Part shown: piece by piece, positions 33,410 through 44,400 of the stretch | How the letters are laid out: each line of letters begins with the position of its first letter | Position numbering within the stretch: the first letter of the stretch is position 1 | Assembly (NCBI GenBank): GCA_002118135.1 | Contig: BDIU01000080.1 | Location: forward strand, 186,001 to 250,000 | Source: Trebouxia sp. TZW2008 | Taxonomy: Eukaryota > Chlorophyta > Trebouxiophyceae > Trebouxiales > Trebouxiaceae | DNA length: 64,000 bases | Direction of reading: 5' to 3' | Made by a program: the position numbers and the translations under genes | The notes under the pieces: model-generated | What the model saw: only the letters and a program-made list of their open reading frames with translations | Told to the model about the DNA's origin: nothing | The model's database searches: none

Positions 33410-33919
33410 TCCCATGCACAAATGAAGAAAGACAGCAACTGGTTGCAAGCCGTGCCAAGGCGTTTGTGAAGGCTGAGGTGCGCTTTGCCTGCAAGCATCT
33501 TTACTGTCTGATGTGGCCTTTGATGCGCAATGCACAGGCGCTCCTACACTTCCAATTGCTTACTGCAGCAGCTCCCAAAAACACTGCACAGATCTGGATC
33601 AGCTGCAACTTTGGCCTCCGCAGGTATCATGCACAGCTGCTACATTTCAATGCAAATTTGCACAAAGGTCCTTTATCACAGCTGCCCTGAGCAAGCTGCT
33701 TGATTGATGTGCCTTGTGACCGCGCATCCTGTTCAGGCAGCAGATGCAAAAGCCTTGCAGGATTGTATACAGTGTTTGAAGGCCTTCCGAGGCTCAGTCG
33801 ACCCAATGACAATGTCAAAAGTGGGCATTCCGAAGACAGCAACCTACACCATGATCCTGAAACCTTCTGAAGATTCAACCTGGCGTGACAGTTCTGCGTT
33901 GGCTCAGGCCAATGATTGA
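33410..33919 (+). pseudogene. Inverted, internally deleted mini-copy of the CMTR2-like gene
   Basis: Holds a copy of exon 18294-18217 (WPFPCTNEERQQLVASR..., 33409-33480, donor GAG/GTGCGC) followed after one ~257-base intron by a copy of the last exon 7873-7694 (AADAKAL..., SMSKAG-like SKVGIPKTATYTMILKP, stop TGA at 33917-33919) and by the parental 3' flank. Shared intron words (CTGCACAGATCTGGATCAGC, TATCATGCACAGCTGCTAC) show it follows the parent's intron next to the first exon, then jumps to the parent's last acceptor. The whole methyltransferase core, about 10 kb of parent DNA, is absent. Open frame of ~85 codons across the two exons; probably non-functional. Confidence 0.8.
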
Positions 33920-34177
33920 TGTGCCATTTCCTACTGTGCGCAGTATAAGTCATTGCATGCAGAACTTTTGGCAGCGTTATTGTTGTTGCCTGACTTGCTT
34001 GGCTGCAACGTCTTGCTCAATGGTTGGTCATGACATAGTCGCTTTGCCAGTTGCGAATCGTCATGTAATGAATCATCTGATGGTATTTCTGTTCTGAGAC
34101 ATGAACACTTGTACATTCAACGGAGTGGTCAATCTGCTGTGGCACATGGGTGGCAGGATCATGCACATGCATACATC

Positions 34178-37100
34178 TCAAACAACCTCGGCAGCAGCTT
34201 GCTGGCAGCTGCTGGCTTCTGCATTGAACTTCTGGTAATCAGCAACTTGAACTGACAAAAGCATCTCAGCTGGGCCGATCAGCCTTTCAAAAGCGTCCCT
34301 GCCCATTGACAGCAGCTTGACTTTATCCTTTGCAATACAGTCTGCTGCCCGCACATTCACATGCTCCACAAGTGCCACTTCACCAAAGAAACCACCAGCT
34401 TCAATTGTCTTCACATGCTGCCGCTGCCCCTGCAAGCTCAGACCAGCTTTCGAGATGTGCTGTGCAGTTCAGATTCAGGATGTTGCTTCCAGATGAACAT
34501 TTTAGTCAAGCTCACATTTGTATTGCTGGAATGACGTGCACGCTGTCATTGTAGCAAGCTGTGACACCTGTTATTGAGGGTGCAGTGATGCATTCAAAAA
34601 TCAGGAGAAAGCATATGTGCATTTGCTGTCAAGCAGCTTTGCACCCCTCAAGGCGTTATGACAGCAGATCAGCTGCTTTGCTGAAGGCAGTGGACTGATT
34701 GACTATTTCCCACAGGTCTGCCATGCTAACACGACAGAAGACAAAGCACAAGCCAAGTGCCTCACATCGAAATGTTTGAAGCACTCCACTGTGCCACTTT
34801 GAATCAAGTAGAATTTTGATGAGAATGTCAGCTCCTCATTCTCCTTGAGAACATATTCACCAGCCTACGGGCAAAACACTGCGCTTGTCAGAAAACAGGT
34901 TGCGAGTTTGCAAATTGGGCTGATTTGATGATGGTGGACACTGAAAAAGTTTGTCGATCTGCTGGCAACCAACACTTCAGAATTAGCAGAGGCAATTGCT
35001 ATGATACAGGACATGACATACTTGCACTGCAGCTCATCAAGACACAGTTAGCCCTACAGAGATTTTTCACCCAGAGCGCTGAATAAACATGAAAATCAGG
35101 AACGACATCAGAAACCACCTGAAAAGGTTTAGGCAGAGGCAGTCAGCACTGAATCCTCTGGTCAGGCCTGAGGGCAGCAAAGAGCTGAGGTGTTGGTCAA
35201 ATGCAGATTGTGTAAAGAACATGAAACGGGCACCAGAGGAGACATGAGGACAGACATCAGAAAGCACCTGAAAGGTTTCCAGGCAGAGGCAGTCAGCAAT
35301 GACAGCCCTCTGGTCAGGGCTGAGGGCAGCAAAGAGGGGCATATTGGTCAGGCTCAGCTCATAGCGCCGCCGCTTCTCTACAGTAGACGCTACGATGATG
35401 GACCTGAAAGTGACGCGGTCCATGCACCACACCACACCATCACTCTCAGCCTAAACAGCACGAGATTCAGGTACAGGCCCATGATCTCATTGGCGAGGTG
35501 ACCCTTCTGCTTGAAGATTTGCCCATGACTGTACAGACTGCTCATAGCGCCGCCGCTTCTCCACAGTAGACGCCACAATGATGGTCCTGAAAGTGACGCG
35601 GTCCATGCACCACACCACACCATCACTCTCAGCCTACATGGGATGTCATTCAGATACAGGCCCGTAATCTCATGGGTGAGGTGACACTACTGCAATTTTG
35701 ACATGCCAATGCTTGCACAGACTGCTCATAGCGCTGCTTCTCCAAACAATGGATGCCACATGGATGACTTGAAGGTGACGCAATTCATGCACCATACCAT
35801 ACCACCGCTCTCTGCCTGCACAGCAGCTGAGTCAGGCATATGTCTATTCTGTCACAGGGTGCTTTGGCACTAGTGCTTTTTTCTCATGCCTATGCTTGCA
35901 CAGACTGCTTATAGCGCTGCCGCTTTTCCAAACAATGGATGTCACACAGATGCATTTGAAGGTGACGCAATACATGTACCAGATATGCCGTCGCTCTCTG
36001 CCTGCACACCATCTACTTCACTGTGCCACAACAGCTGCTTTCAAGCGCCCATGACAGCTCATAAAATCGCAACTGCATTCCAGGCCGGAAAAGAACAATG
36101 CTCATGTTCAATGCGACTCAACAGGCACCTGTGACGGCAGACAAAGGCATCTCACAAGCATCTGCATGACTGTGATCCCAGATCTGCAGCTTGCACGTGC
36201 GCACAGACTGTCTAGAACAGCATGCCTTGGCAATGCAATGGAAGCAGAGGCATACCGTGACAGTTGCAGCCCTAGGGCAGTTGTACATGAGGGCCAGCTC
36301 GCCAAAAGCCCCAACATTCCAGTATGTGCACAGCAGCTTTGTGGTGTCCCCACTGCCCTTGGTGGCTTTGAATTGCCCTCTCTCAATCACATAGAAGTTG
36401 TCTCCCTCCTCTCCTTCCCTACACAATGATCTGCCTGTGAGAAGCTTGATGTGGAAACTTGTTGTCGGAAGCTGTCGGCATCAGGCATCGAGCTGGCTCA
36501 GGTGCAGCGACTTTGAACCGATTGCTCCGTGTAGTCTGCTGCTTGATGTTTGCAACAGAATGACATGTTGCCTGCACAGCTGCAAACTCTGTGGAACACT
36601 GATGACTTCATGACACATTATGATCTGTGAGGCTCATTGCATGTAGTTTGAGCATGAGCAGCAGACATTTGCGTCAGCTGCACAGCACAGCATTACTTGC
36701 ATTGCTGAACAACAGGGCAGGCAATGCTCATGTGAAGCGCTGCAGATCACCTGATCAGAACCTCTCCAGGAACAACAGTCCGCTTGAACATGACATCGAC
36801 GACATCGCTTTTCTGTTCCTCTTCAAGGTCTGCAAAGCACATCTTGAGAAGTCACACTACTGTTCACAACACCACCAGGCACAACTGTATGATATACAAT
36901 GGACACCAACAGCCAAAGCTGTTGATGTAACGCTTGATAGCAAGCCTGCTCCTTTGTTACAGCTGAGCATGTCACCTGAAAACAGGAAGCAATGCTGCAT
37001 TGCAGCTCTGATTCCAACTTCAGCATCTGCACTCTTGTGGACTTTGTTCAGTGTGATCGGAGTTTCAAGGAAAACAGAGGCAACTTCGGCGCTGACCTGA

Positions 37101-37418
37101 ACACAGATTGTACTGTTCAGGTTAGCTGAAGTGGTCTTGAGTCAAGATTCCAAGCGGCAATGAAATCAGAGCAAACATGTGGCAGAACGTGTGCTGGGTC
37201 GATGCGTGCTTGCAACTGGCAGCGAAAAGGTCGCAAGCCGCAGCGCGTGTTGTACAAGTATCACGATCATCAGCATGTACCGCCTGCCTTCTCTTCGCAC
37301 GGTAGCCCGCAGGTATGCAATCCGCGGCAGAGTCGTCAATTTGCAGCTGGTCTATGTCTGCTGATTCCCCTAGCAGCTCAGGATCCACTGTTTGTCCCTT
37401 GGTGCAAGTGGCACCCAT
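34178..37418 (-). CDS. cAMP-dependent protein kinase regulatory subunit, N-acylation-type N-terminus, 344 aa (7 exons)
   Basis: Binds and inhibits the PKA catalytic subunit until cAMP releases it. Exons: 37418-37281, 37096-36976, 36829-36751, 36418-36256, 35450-35268, 34864-34766, 34429-34178; 1035 bases, all phases agree. The pseudosubstrate KRRQAVSAEV (Ala in the phospho-acceptor place) is formed across the exon 1-2 junction, as in type I subunits (RRGAISAE). Cyclic-nucleotide domain A: GEEGDNFYVIERG and FGELALMYNCPRAATVT; domain B: FFGEVALVEHVNVRAADC; both cassettes keep the phosphate-binding Arg. It ends with FERLIGPAEMLL and a final helix, and no kinase domain follows, which excludes a cGMP-dependent kinase. 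The usual dimerisation/docking domain is missing; instead the protein starts MGATCTKG, a good N-myristoylation (G2, T6) plus Cys motif. A truncated copy is at 28044-30590. Confidence 0.9.
35095..35175 (-). repeat. Echo of PKA-R exon 5 donor, unit 2 only
   Basis: Minus-strand GCTGACTGCCTCTGCCT..A.CCTTT(T)CAG/GTG of exon 5 (true donor at 35268) recurs near 35117-35160, followed by TTTCTGATGTCG as in the true intron. Unit 1 has no counterpart. Confidence 0.8.
35530..36010 (-). repeat. Three echoes of PKA-R exon 5 acceptor and start, unit 2
   Basis: The exon start (TAG/GCTGAGAGTGATGG, minus strand, 35450) is repeated near 35636, 35815 and 36005. The 35636 copy is nearly perfect for over 90 bases (through GAGAAGCGGCGGCGCTATGA) and has the same TAG acceptor; the next two are progressively decayed and match the two copies in unit 1. 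The nearest copy is therefore new in unit 2. Confidence 0.88.
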
Positions 37419-38462
37419 GAAGCAGTTTGGACGATTCGCAGGTCAACCGACGGTTCCACGGCAATGCGCCTGCAGGTGATGTGTTATGGACAACGCTGGT
37501 TGCCAAGCTCAAGGCATTCAAACACAGCAATGCTGTTGTCAGCGTTGCTGGACGGTGCAAGCTCAGTTTGCACGAGCAATGATTGGCCATATGCATTCCC
37601 GGACTCCATTACCCTCAGCTGAACTGTATTTCACCACATCAATGATGACATGACTTGGACAAGTCTAGCCATGCCTTTCCATTTATGATGTTTGAGCAAG
37701 AGATCTAGGAGACGTTCACAGGAGGCAATAGTTACCTTGTGACACTTTTAACATCACACCAACAAATAGGACATCATGGCTTCGTATCACAACTGCATCA
37801 TAAGGACGGGCAAAAGACCTCGATTGTTGGCCAAGCTCTCGACGTGAGCACAGAAGCATTCATTTCATACACCTGAGAACTGTAACACACAGCTCATGCA
37901 CTATGCTCAAAGCTGTGTCGCATAACAACTATAAACGGGTAAATGTTGCAAACTGCATGCCATTGACAAAGAAGGCTTTGCCAAATGGAGAGCTTCATTC
38001 TGCCGCCTGTCGCTGCTTTGCCAACCTGTGGGCCTCTCGTATCCGCAAAACGGTCAGGCTGTTGTTAGCTGCTGCCAAAGTGTCACCACTTTCTTGCTTC
38101 AAGTTGCTGCTCAAGTTCTGCTCTTGGCAATCTTGCAGCGCCGCAGACTGCAAGATAACCATGGGTTGATTGCATAGACCAGATGCACTGTCACAGAGTC
38201 ATTCCTTTAAGGCCAAGCTGCACCTCATGCACAAGCAACCAACAGGTTGCTACAATCTGCAACACGTCAATGCACACCACTTCACATGTCAGCCGTCAAG
38301 CAGCTACAGCTTGCTATACAGTATTGATGCTGCAATAAGAAAGGTATGCTGCTGCTGTTGTGGCTACATGACATAGGAGGGGGTGAGGCAATAGGACTAC
38401 ACAGCCAGTCATGCTACAGCCTCATGATCAGCAGACAGCGGGGATCAGATTCGTGAGTCACT
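37419..38462. other. Intergenic region upstream of PKA-R
   Basis: Must contain the PKA-R promoter (right of 37418) and the 3' flank of the coiled-coil gene (stop at 38463). I see no convincing exon, RNA gene or mobile element. Confidence 0.4.
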
Positions 38463-41400
38463 TCAAACTGATGATCTGCACAGATCAGCAGAGCTCACCT
38501 CTGAGAGGAAGGCAGCAGGATCTAGACTAGCTGCTAGGACAGGTGTTCCAGCAGCCACCTTCAGAATGGCTCTGGTCAACACCTGCGGCTGTGGTATGAC
38601 TTGCAGAACCAGCCTGCAGGAACCAAGTGGATTCAAGCCGCCAACAGTCTGATAGAACCACTGCAATGTGATAACAGGCTGTGATCTTGCCAAGCGCTCT
38701 GCGCAAGTGTTTGTTGCTTATCCACCTGACACATCTTGGTGATGTGTTTGTGGAGTAATCTAGACAGATAAAGGTGTGGTCCAGGCTAGACAGGTGCAAA
38801 GACAGATATGCACCAAGCATGCCTCAATGCAAAACTACTATAGCTGGTGCTTCCATTGACATCTCGTAACGCCAAAATCATTGCCTTGACCCTACAACAT
38901 AAATGACGAGACTGGCCAGTTACAATGCACAAAAAGCTCACCTGTCTGTACACAGGGAGAGGTAGGGCAGGGCTCTTAGAAGGGCAGGCTGGACGCGCAT
39001 GGGCCACAGTATTCCCAGCTGCTCCCCTACTTCTTCAGCCAGGGCTGCACCTGACAGCTCTGCTAAAGAAGCTGCAAGGGCCACTGATTGCACACTGGGC
39101 AGAGGCACTGCTGACTGCCCTTCAGGCCCTGACTGCTGCCCTGTTTCACCTGCAAAACAGCTTGTTCTGCTGATTTGTATGGCTCAAAGACGATGTCATA
39201 TCTTGCCAAGGTTACAGAAGGACACAGCAAGCATTTGCAACATGGCTCTGGCCACTGCAACTATGTTTAAGCAGACCACCCTTGGCTTAAGTTGGGTCAA
39301 CATACATTGCTCAGTGCTGTTCACTGGCCACTGTTCTGACAGAGACCGCACTGGCATCCAGATCTCACAGCAACAGTGAAAAGGTCACATCAGAATTGAT
39401 TGCGTTTTTCAATCTGTGCAAGATTAGAATTGCTGCTTGCAGAGCCATAAGAGCACAAGTAACAATGTAGCAACGCTGTAGCTGTCTCATGTATGTCTGC
39501 ATGAACATGGGTACCTATGTGGTTCAATCACAGGAAAGCTTAAGTCCACAGCAATAGTCACGCTGCAAAAGCACCACATGAGTAATCAACCTTGCCATGC
39601 TACTTACATGCATGGTGGAGAATATGACATGGCTGACATGCATACCTGTCATGAGACCTGTACTCAGAGCGCCCACAAACATGGCTTGCAGCTCTTGGGG
39701 TTGCAGCAGCTCGATCATTCTGCTGGTCACCACAACTGCCGTCTGATGTACAGCTGCAGCAGACTCACTGTCACCTGCACACCACTCAAAAAGATATGTA
39801 ACACACAATCAACACATCCTCAAGGCCCTGGCCACACAGACACAAGGACAGGCAAGAGTCTCCCAAGTGGGCAAAGTTGTGCAGGGTTGAAGTGTGTCTC
39901 ATGTCACGTTGACTCTTGTGCACCCAGCAGACCCTTCAAACATACACAAAACACATTAAAACCATGATAGGGATGAGTTTGTTGACATGCTTCTAATTTT
40001 GCAGAATGGTCTGTGGTGCAAGATGTCTGTCAGGCTCAGTTTCACCTGAAGTGCCATGCTGCAGTGCCTCAGACAGCCCATCAGCTGTGTGGGGATGCCT
40101 GGCCTTGTTCATAGAAGCAGGGAGACCAGGAAGGCGACTGCTAACGGGCAACTCCACATAGTGAAGCGCAGCTTGGTGGCTTTGATGCAAGAGGAGCTGA
40201 GGGTGCCGCTGCAAACCCAGTGCATCAGCAGCATCTGATAGCAGCTTGTACAGATGTGGTGCCTGCATTCAGGCAGCCATGTGCTCGAGCTGTTTTGATG
40301 ATACCAGTTTGGGGCTGTGCAAACCATGCGATAAGATTCTGGCAGCGCTGCTGAATGGGATCAGCTGATTGGATCAGGACTACCAGTCGATGACAGTATG
40401 ACAAAGGACCAGCACATTAGTTCGCTGTGCAGTTGGAAAAGCCAAGACGGTGCCTGCATGTAAAAGCAGTCACTGCTGTCACATCCTTGCAAAACACATG
40501 CGACATTGTCAAACTGCTGTTCCTGACTTGCTCACAGTACAGTCAGCACACTCATCACGTGTCAGCTGCTCTTTGTTCATCTTACCAATCTCACAAGGCA
40601 CTTGTCAATGTTCAACAAAGGCATGCTTGCAAATGGCATGGTAGGGCAGGCATGTGTACCTGGTCAGGCCCTAAACACAACCCTAGATCTGCTTGAGCAA
40701 TCATGCGTTGATAGGCAGCCCCTTGCGTGCACTGCATTACAAACTGCATCCCTGGGATCACAGCCAACCCACTGAGCACCTCTGACACCGCTGCGTTGCT
40801 TTGAGCAACAGCAAGCAATGCTGCTCTGGCGTCTGCGCTCAACCTGATCAATGTGGTGGTGGCCCTGGGCGTAAGTGATCTGGAACTCAGCTGCTGCAGC
40901 CATGCCGTGGCCCATTCTGTGGTAGCGGGACGTTCTGACTGTGGCTGAGAGCTGTTGTACAGTACCTGCACAAGCAGACATCGCTGACAAGAAAAAAGCC
41001 TTTCTTTGATCAGGAATACATGCCTGATGCCATCCCAGGACTGGACAGGAATGCATCAGCTCCAATCCATAGAATCACAACAACCAAAGCTGCGGTGACC
41101 CCGCACCTGAGCAGATGTTGCACCACCAGGCTTTGCACCGCCCTTCAGCAATCCACAGGCTGCGCCGCACACAAGCAGAGTTTCTGAAAATCTCTGCCCA
41201 TGGTGTGCCCTGTGGACCCCATCCCACAAGATGCCTGACATGCATTGGTATCTCACCTGAGCAGATGTTGCATCACCAGGCTTCGCAGCACCCTTGAGCA
41301 AGCCACAGGTTGTACCAAAGGCAGCCACTCTTTCGTCCTGCTGTGCATGCATCTTGACAGCAGCCTCAAGTTGCTTCCAAGCACCAACCCAAGACCCCCC

Positions 41401-44400
41401 TGGACCCGCCCCAAATCTTGTCTGTAGGTAATGCTGCACATAGTCCTGCATTGCCCTGCATGGTACCTGTAACGGAAAAGGGCGACAGTTGGAATGGTCA
41501 AGCTGGAAGGTTTGCAGAAGTTTAAAAGCTGCGCTGTGTCATTCATAAAAGAATCAAGGGATAACTCCAGATGGTCACCGTTACTGCTGTTCCTCCGACA
41601 GCAATCAATGGCACTTATGCTTCCTGACAACATCTGGTCAAATGGAATCATGTGCAGCTGGTGGTACGCATTTGGCAGCGCACTGGCGAAGCAGGTTCAA
41701 CAGTTAACAGACCAGAATACAAGACAAAAGCTGGAAAGTCAGTATGAAATTTTGTACCTGCTGCCGCAAAGCTGCTAGGTCTGCTACACTCTTGCTGTCG
41801 TAGATGTCTCCTATGAGCTGCAAGGTTGCATGCAAAGGCAGGAACTGCCGAGGCGTGGTGAGGTGGGATAGAACTGGGAGCATGGTCTGAAGCGCTGTCT
41901 GCTGAGAGTGGTATGACCTGCTGGACTGAGGAACTGTGTCTCTGCTGGTTGCAAGAGGTGAAAGCATGCCAGGTGGGATCCTATAGGACAGTGCGTTGCC
42001 AGTGTTAGGGCTCAACTGGCTTTCACTTACTGCCTTGGGTGCAACAGGAGATGGTGCTTGTGTATTGGACAGCGCTCTTTGACTGGCAGGAGCTGTTTGC
42101 TGCAAGACCGTGCGAGCTGTCTGAGAGTGACCACGGCTGTCTAAAGGCACCAGACCAGTGACCTGTTGCTTCAAAGCCCGCAGCACTGATGCATTCAGCG
42201 GCGGAACCTTCCTTGTGTGGGGATCCCGCTGGACCTTGTGACCGCCATGCTGTGCATGCTGTGTTCTGAATGATGCTGCTTGAACAGGCACTGGTGCGAC
42301 ACCATGCACAGCTGAGATCTGTGTCTGCAACGGTGACGGCGGCCTGGTGTATGCTCTGTTGCGATGTACACGGCCATGCATCCCATGATGCTCCTGTTGT
42401 CTATGTGCTGCTGAGGCATCTATATCTTGCATAGCATACTCTGCTGCATCATGGCTGCTGTCAGAAGAATCTGGCCTGACTAACACGCTTGGTTCTGGCA
42501 TCAGCTGCTCATCTGCTGTCGGCCGCAGCATTGCTGGGATGTCCAAAGCAGGCGCTTCAGCTGCAGTAACTTGAGGAGTCTGCAGCCGTGAGGTGCCAGC
42601 AGTTGATGGCTCCTCTGTCAAGGCTGAAGCAGGTCTGATGTCAGTATCCTCAGCACCATAGGCTGCATCCTGGCCTTCTGTGGTAGGCATAACCACCCTT
42701 GCAGGCATTGCAGCTGTACCACCATCAGAGATTGGCACAGGCACAGAGGCTGGCGAGGCTGCATGTGTGTCAGGCTGACTGCGGTTGATGGCTGCATGAC
42801 CTTGCTTCTTGACACTGACTGCTGCATCATGCTGACCCCTGCTGTGGTTGCCAATGCTGAGATCAGCAGCAGGGACTGATTCACTTGTCCTGCCAAGACC
42901 TCTGGTGGGAGAGACCGAGTGAGGGCTGATACCGCTTCTAAGGGTCCCTGTTGGTACTTTGCCGGCAGCAGGCGCTGCCTGTGTCGACCTGGTGGAGATA
43001 CCCAGAGGCGGAGGACTGGCAGGTCGGCTAGCAGGTCGACTGATCGGCCGTGAAGGCGGAGCAGACTTTGTGACTGCGGCTGGGCTAGCAGCCTGGGGCA
43101 ATGACGCCTTCTCAGCGGCGGGCTCTGCCACAGGCGTCTCTCGCGGCGTGGTCAGGGCAGAAGATGCAGCCAGGCTGCCTTCACTACGGCCGCTTCGCGC
43201 CGAGTCAGGCTCAGGCGACGAGTCAGACAAGCTGCTCTCTGCTGCATGGCCTCGTCGCTTCAGCAGTGACGTCGGTATCTGAATCTCCCTGATCATACTT
43301 GATCCATGCTGACGTTTGGGTGCTAGGGTGGGTTTTGCAGCTGGCAAAGCTGCTGTCACCCGGTCTGGCGGAGAGGTCTCAGAGAGCTTCTCACCACCAG
43401 CAGTTGCTACATGAATCACAGGCTGTGGCTTAGGCTGTGCTACTGGCTTGGGCTCAGGCTTGGGGACTGGCTTTGGCACAGCTTCTGGCTTTGGCGTGGG
43501 CTCCCGCTTGACAACCGGCTGTGGCTGCTTTGGTGGCGGCCGCTGGGCAGGTGCCTGCCTTACTACAGGGCCCTGTCTGACTATGTTCCTAGCGCTTGGC
43601 ACTGGCCGGCTAGGTGTCTCAGGGGTGCCTGGTTTTGACATAGGATCTGTCTGCACTGCCTTGTCCTCTAGATCAAGCGTCAGTCTCCTACTATCGTCAG
43701 CACCTGCATCAAGCAATATTAAGCATGCCAAGACATAGCATCAGTGTGTGCCTGCGTGTTCAGCCTTGGCAGTTCATGACCCTCAACTGAGTTTTAATCC
43801 CAGAATGGGTGTGTTTATGCAATGCCAAGACTCACGGCATAAGCTGCTTAACAATGACAAATGGCAGCCAATGATAACGCCAGCCATACTGTCCTGCATC
43901 AAAACAATGCTCCGCAGTGAAATGGCTAATGGTCAGCCATTACTCAGTCACCCATTTCTGCGCACTCTAAGGCAACTAGGCGCAGAGTTGGGGCCTCACA
44001 GCAAAATCTCCAGCTGCTTGTAGACTTGGGAAACTGTTATATTTGAGACAGCTTGCTGAATGGCAACAAAATCAAACAGGATGCTTTTGCTAGTGATGCA
44101 ACAGCAACAGGCGTTTCCTTGCGCTGCGCAGCAGTACAGTTGTACCTTTGACTACCTCAGCCTCCAAGGCTTCCTTGGCGGCTGCCTCTCTAGCCAGTGC
44201 ATCAGACTCCGCCTGCCGCACCTTCTTCACGGCTTCCTTGGCCAGCTTCATGTGGAAGGTGCTGCCATGCAGCTGCTCGTGCAGCTTTCCCGCCTTTTCC
44301 TGTAGCAGTGCCATAGCAAGAAATCACTAGCTGGGCATTTCACTATTTGTCTTTATAGCTGTAAAATGCAAGCTGTTGTCATCTAATTTGTACTAGTCTG

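Larger units (their letters stand above)
31270..36947. repeat. Tandem segmental duplication, unit 2
   Basis: Counterpart of 25733-30695 in the same orientation. Starts with GTAAGATGACTGTACAGCC and ends in the PKA-R intron after exon 3. Contains the truncated nucleoside phosphorylase, the inverted orphan-exon block, the cap methyltransferase mini-copy and PKA-R exons 3-7. Because unit 2 joins onto the PKA-R promoter and exons 1-2, it holds the ancestral PKA-R locus, whereas unit 1 holds the ancestral complete nucleoside phosphorylase. Confidence 0.85.

Noticed and set aside
28044..37418. cGMP-dependent protein kinase
   Set aside because: Both genes stop right after the second cyclic-nucleotide domain, no kinase motifs follow, and the pseudosubstrate RRQAVSAE is that of a PKA regulatory subunit.
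42959..43738. Plus-strand frames rich in Gly, Leu and Trp
   Set aside because: They are complements of the proline-rich exon of the coiled-coil gene; repetitive composition produces open frames on both strands.
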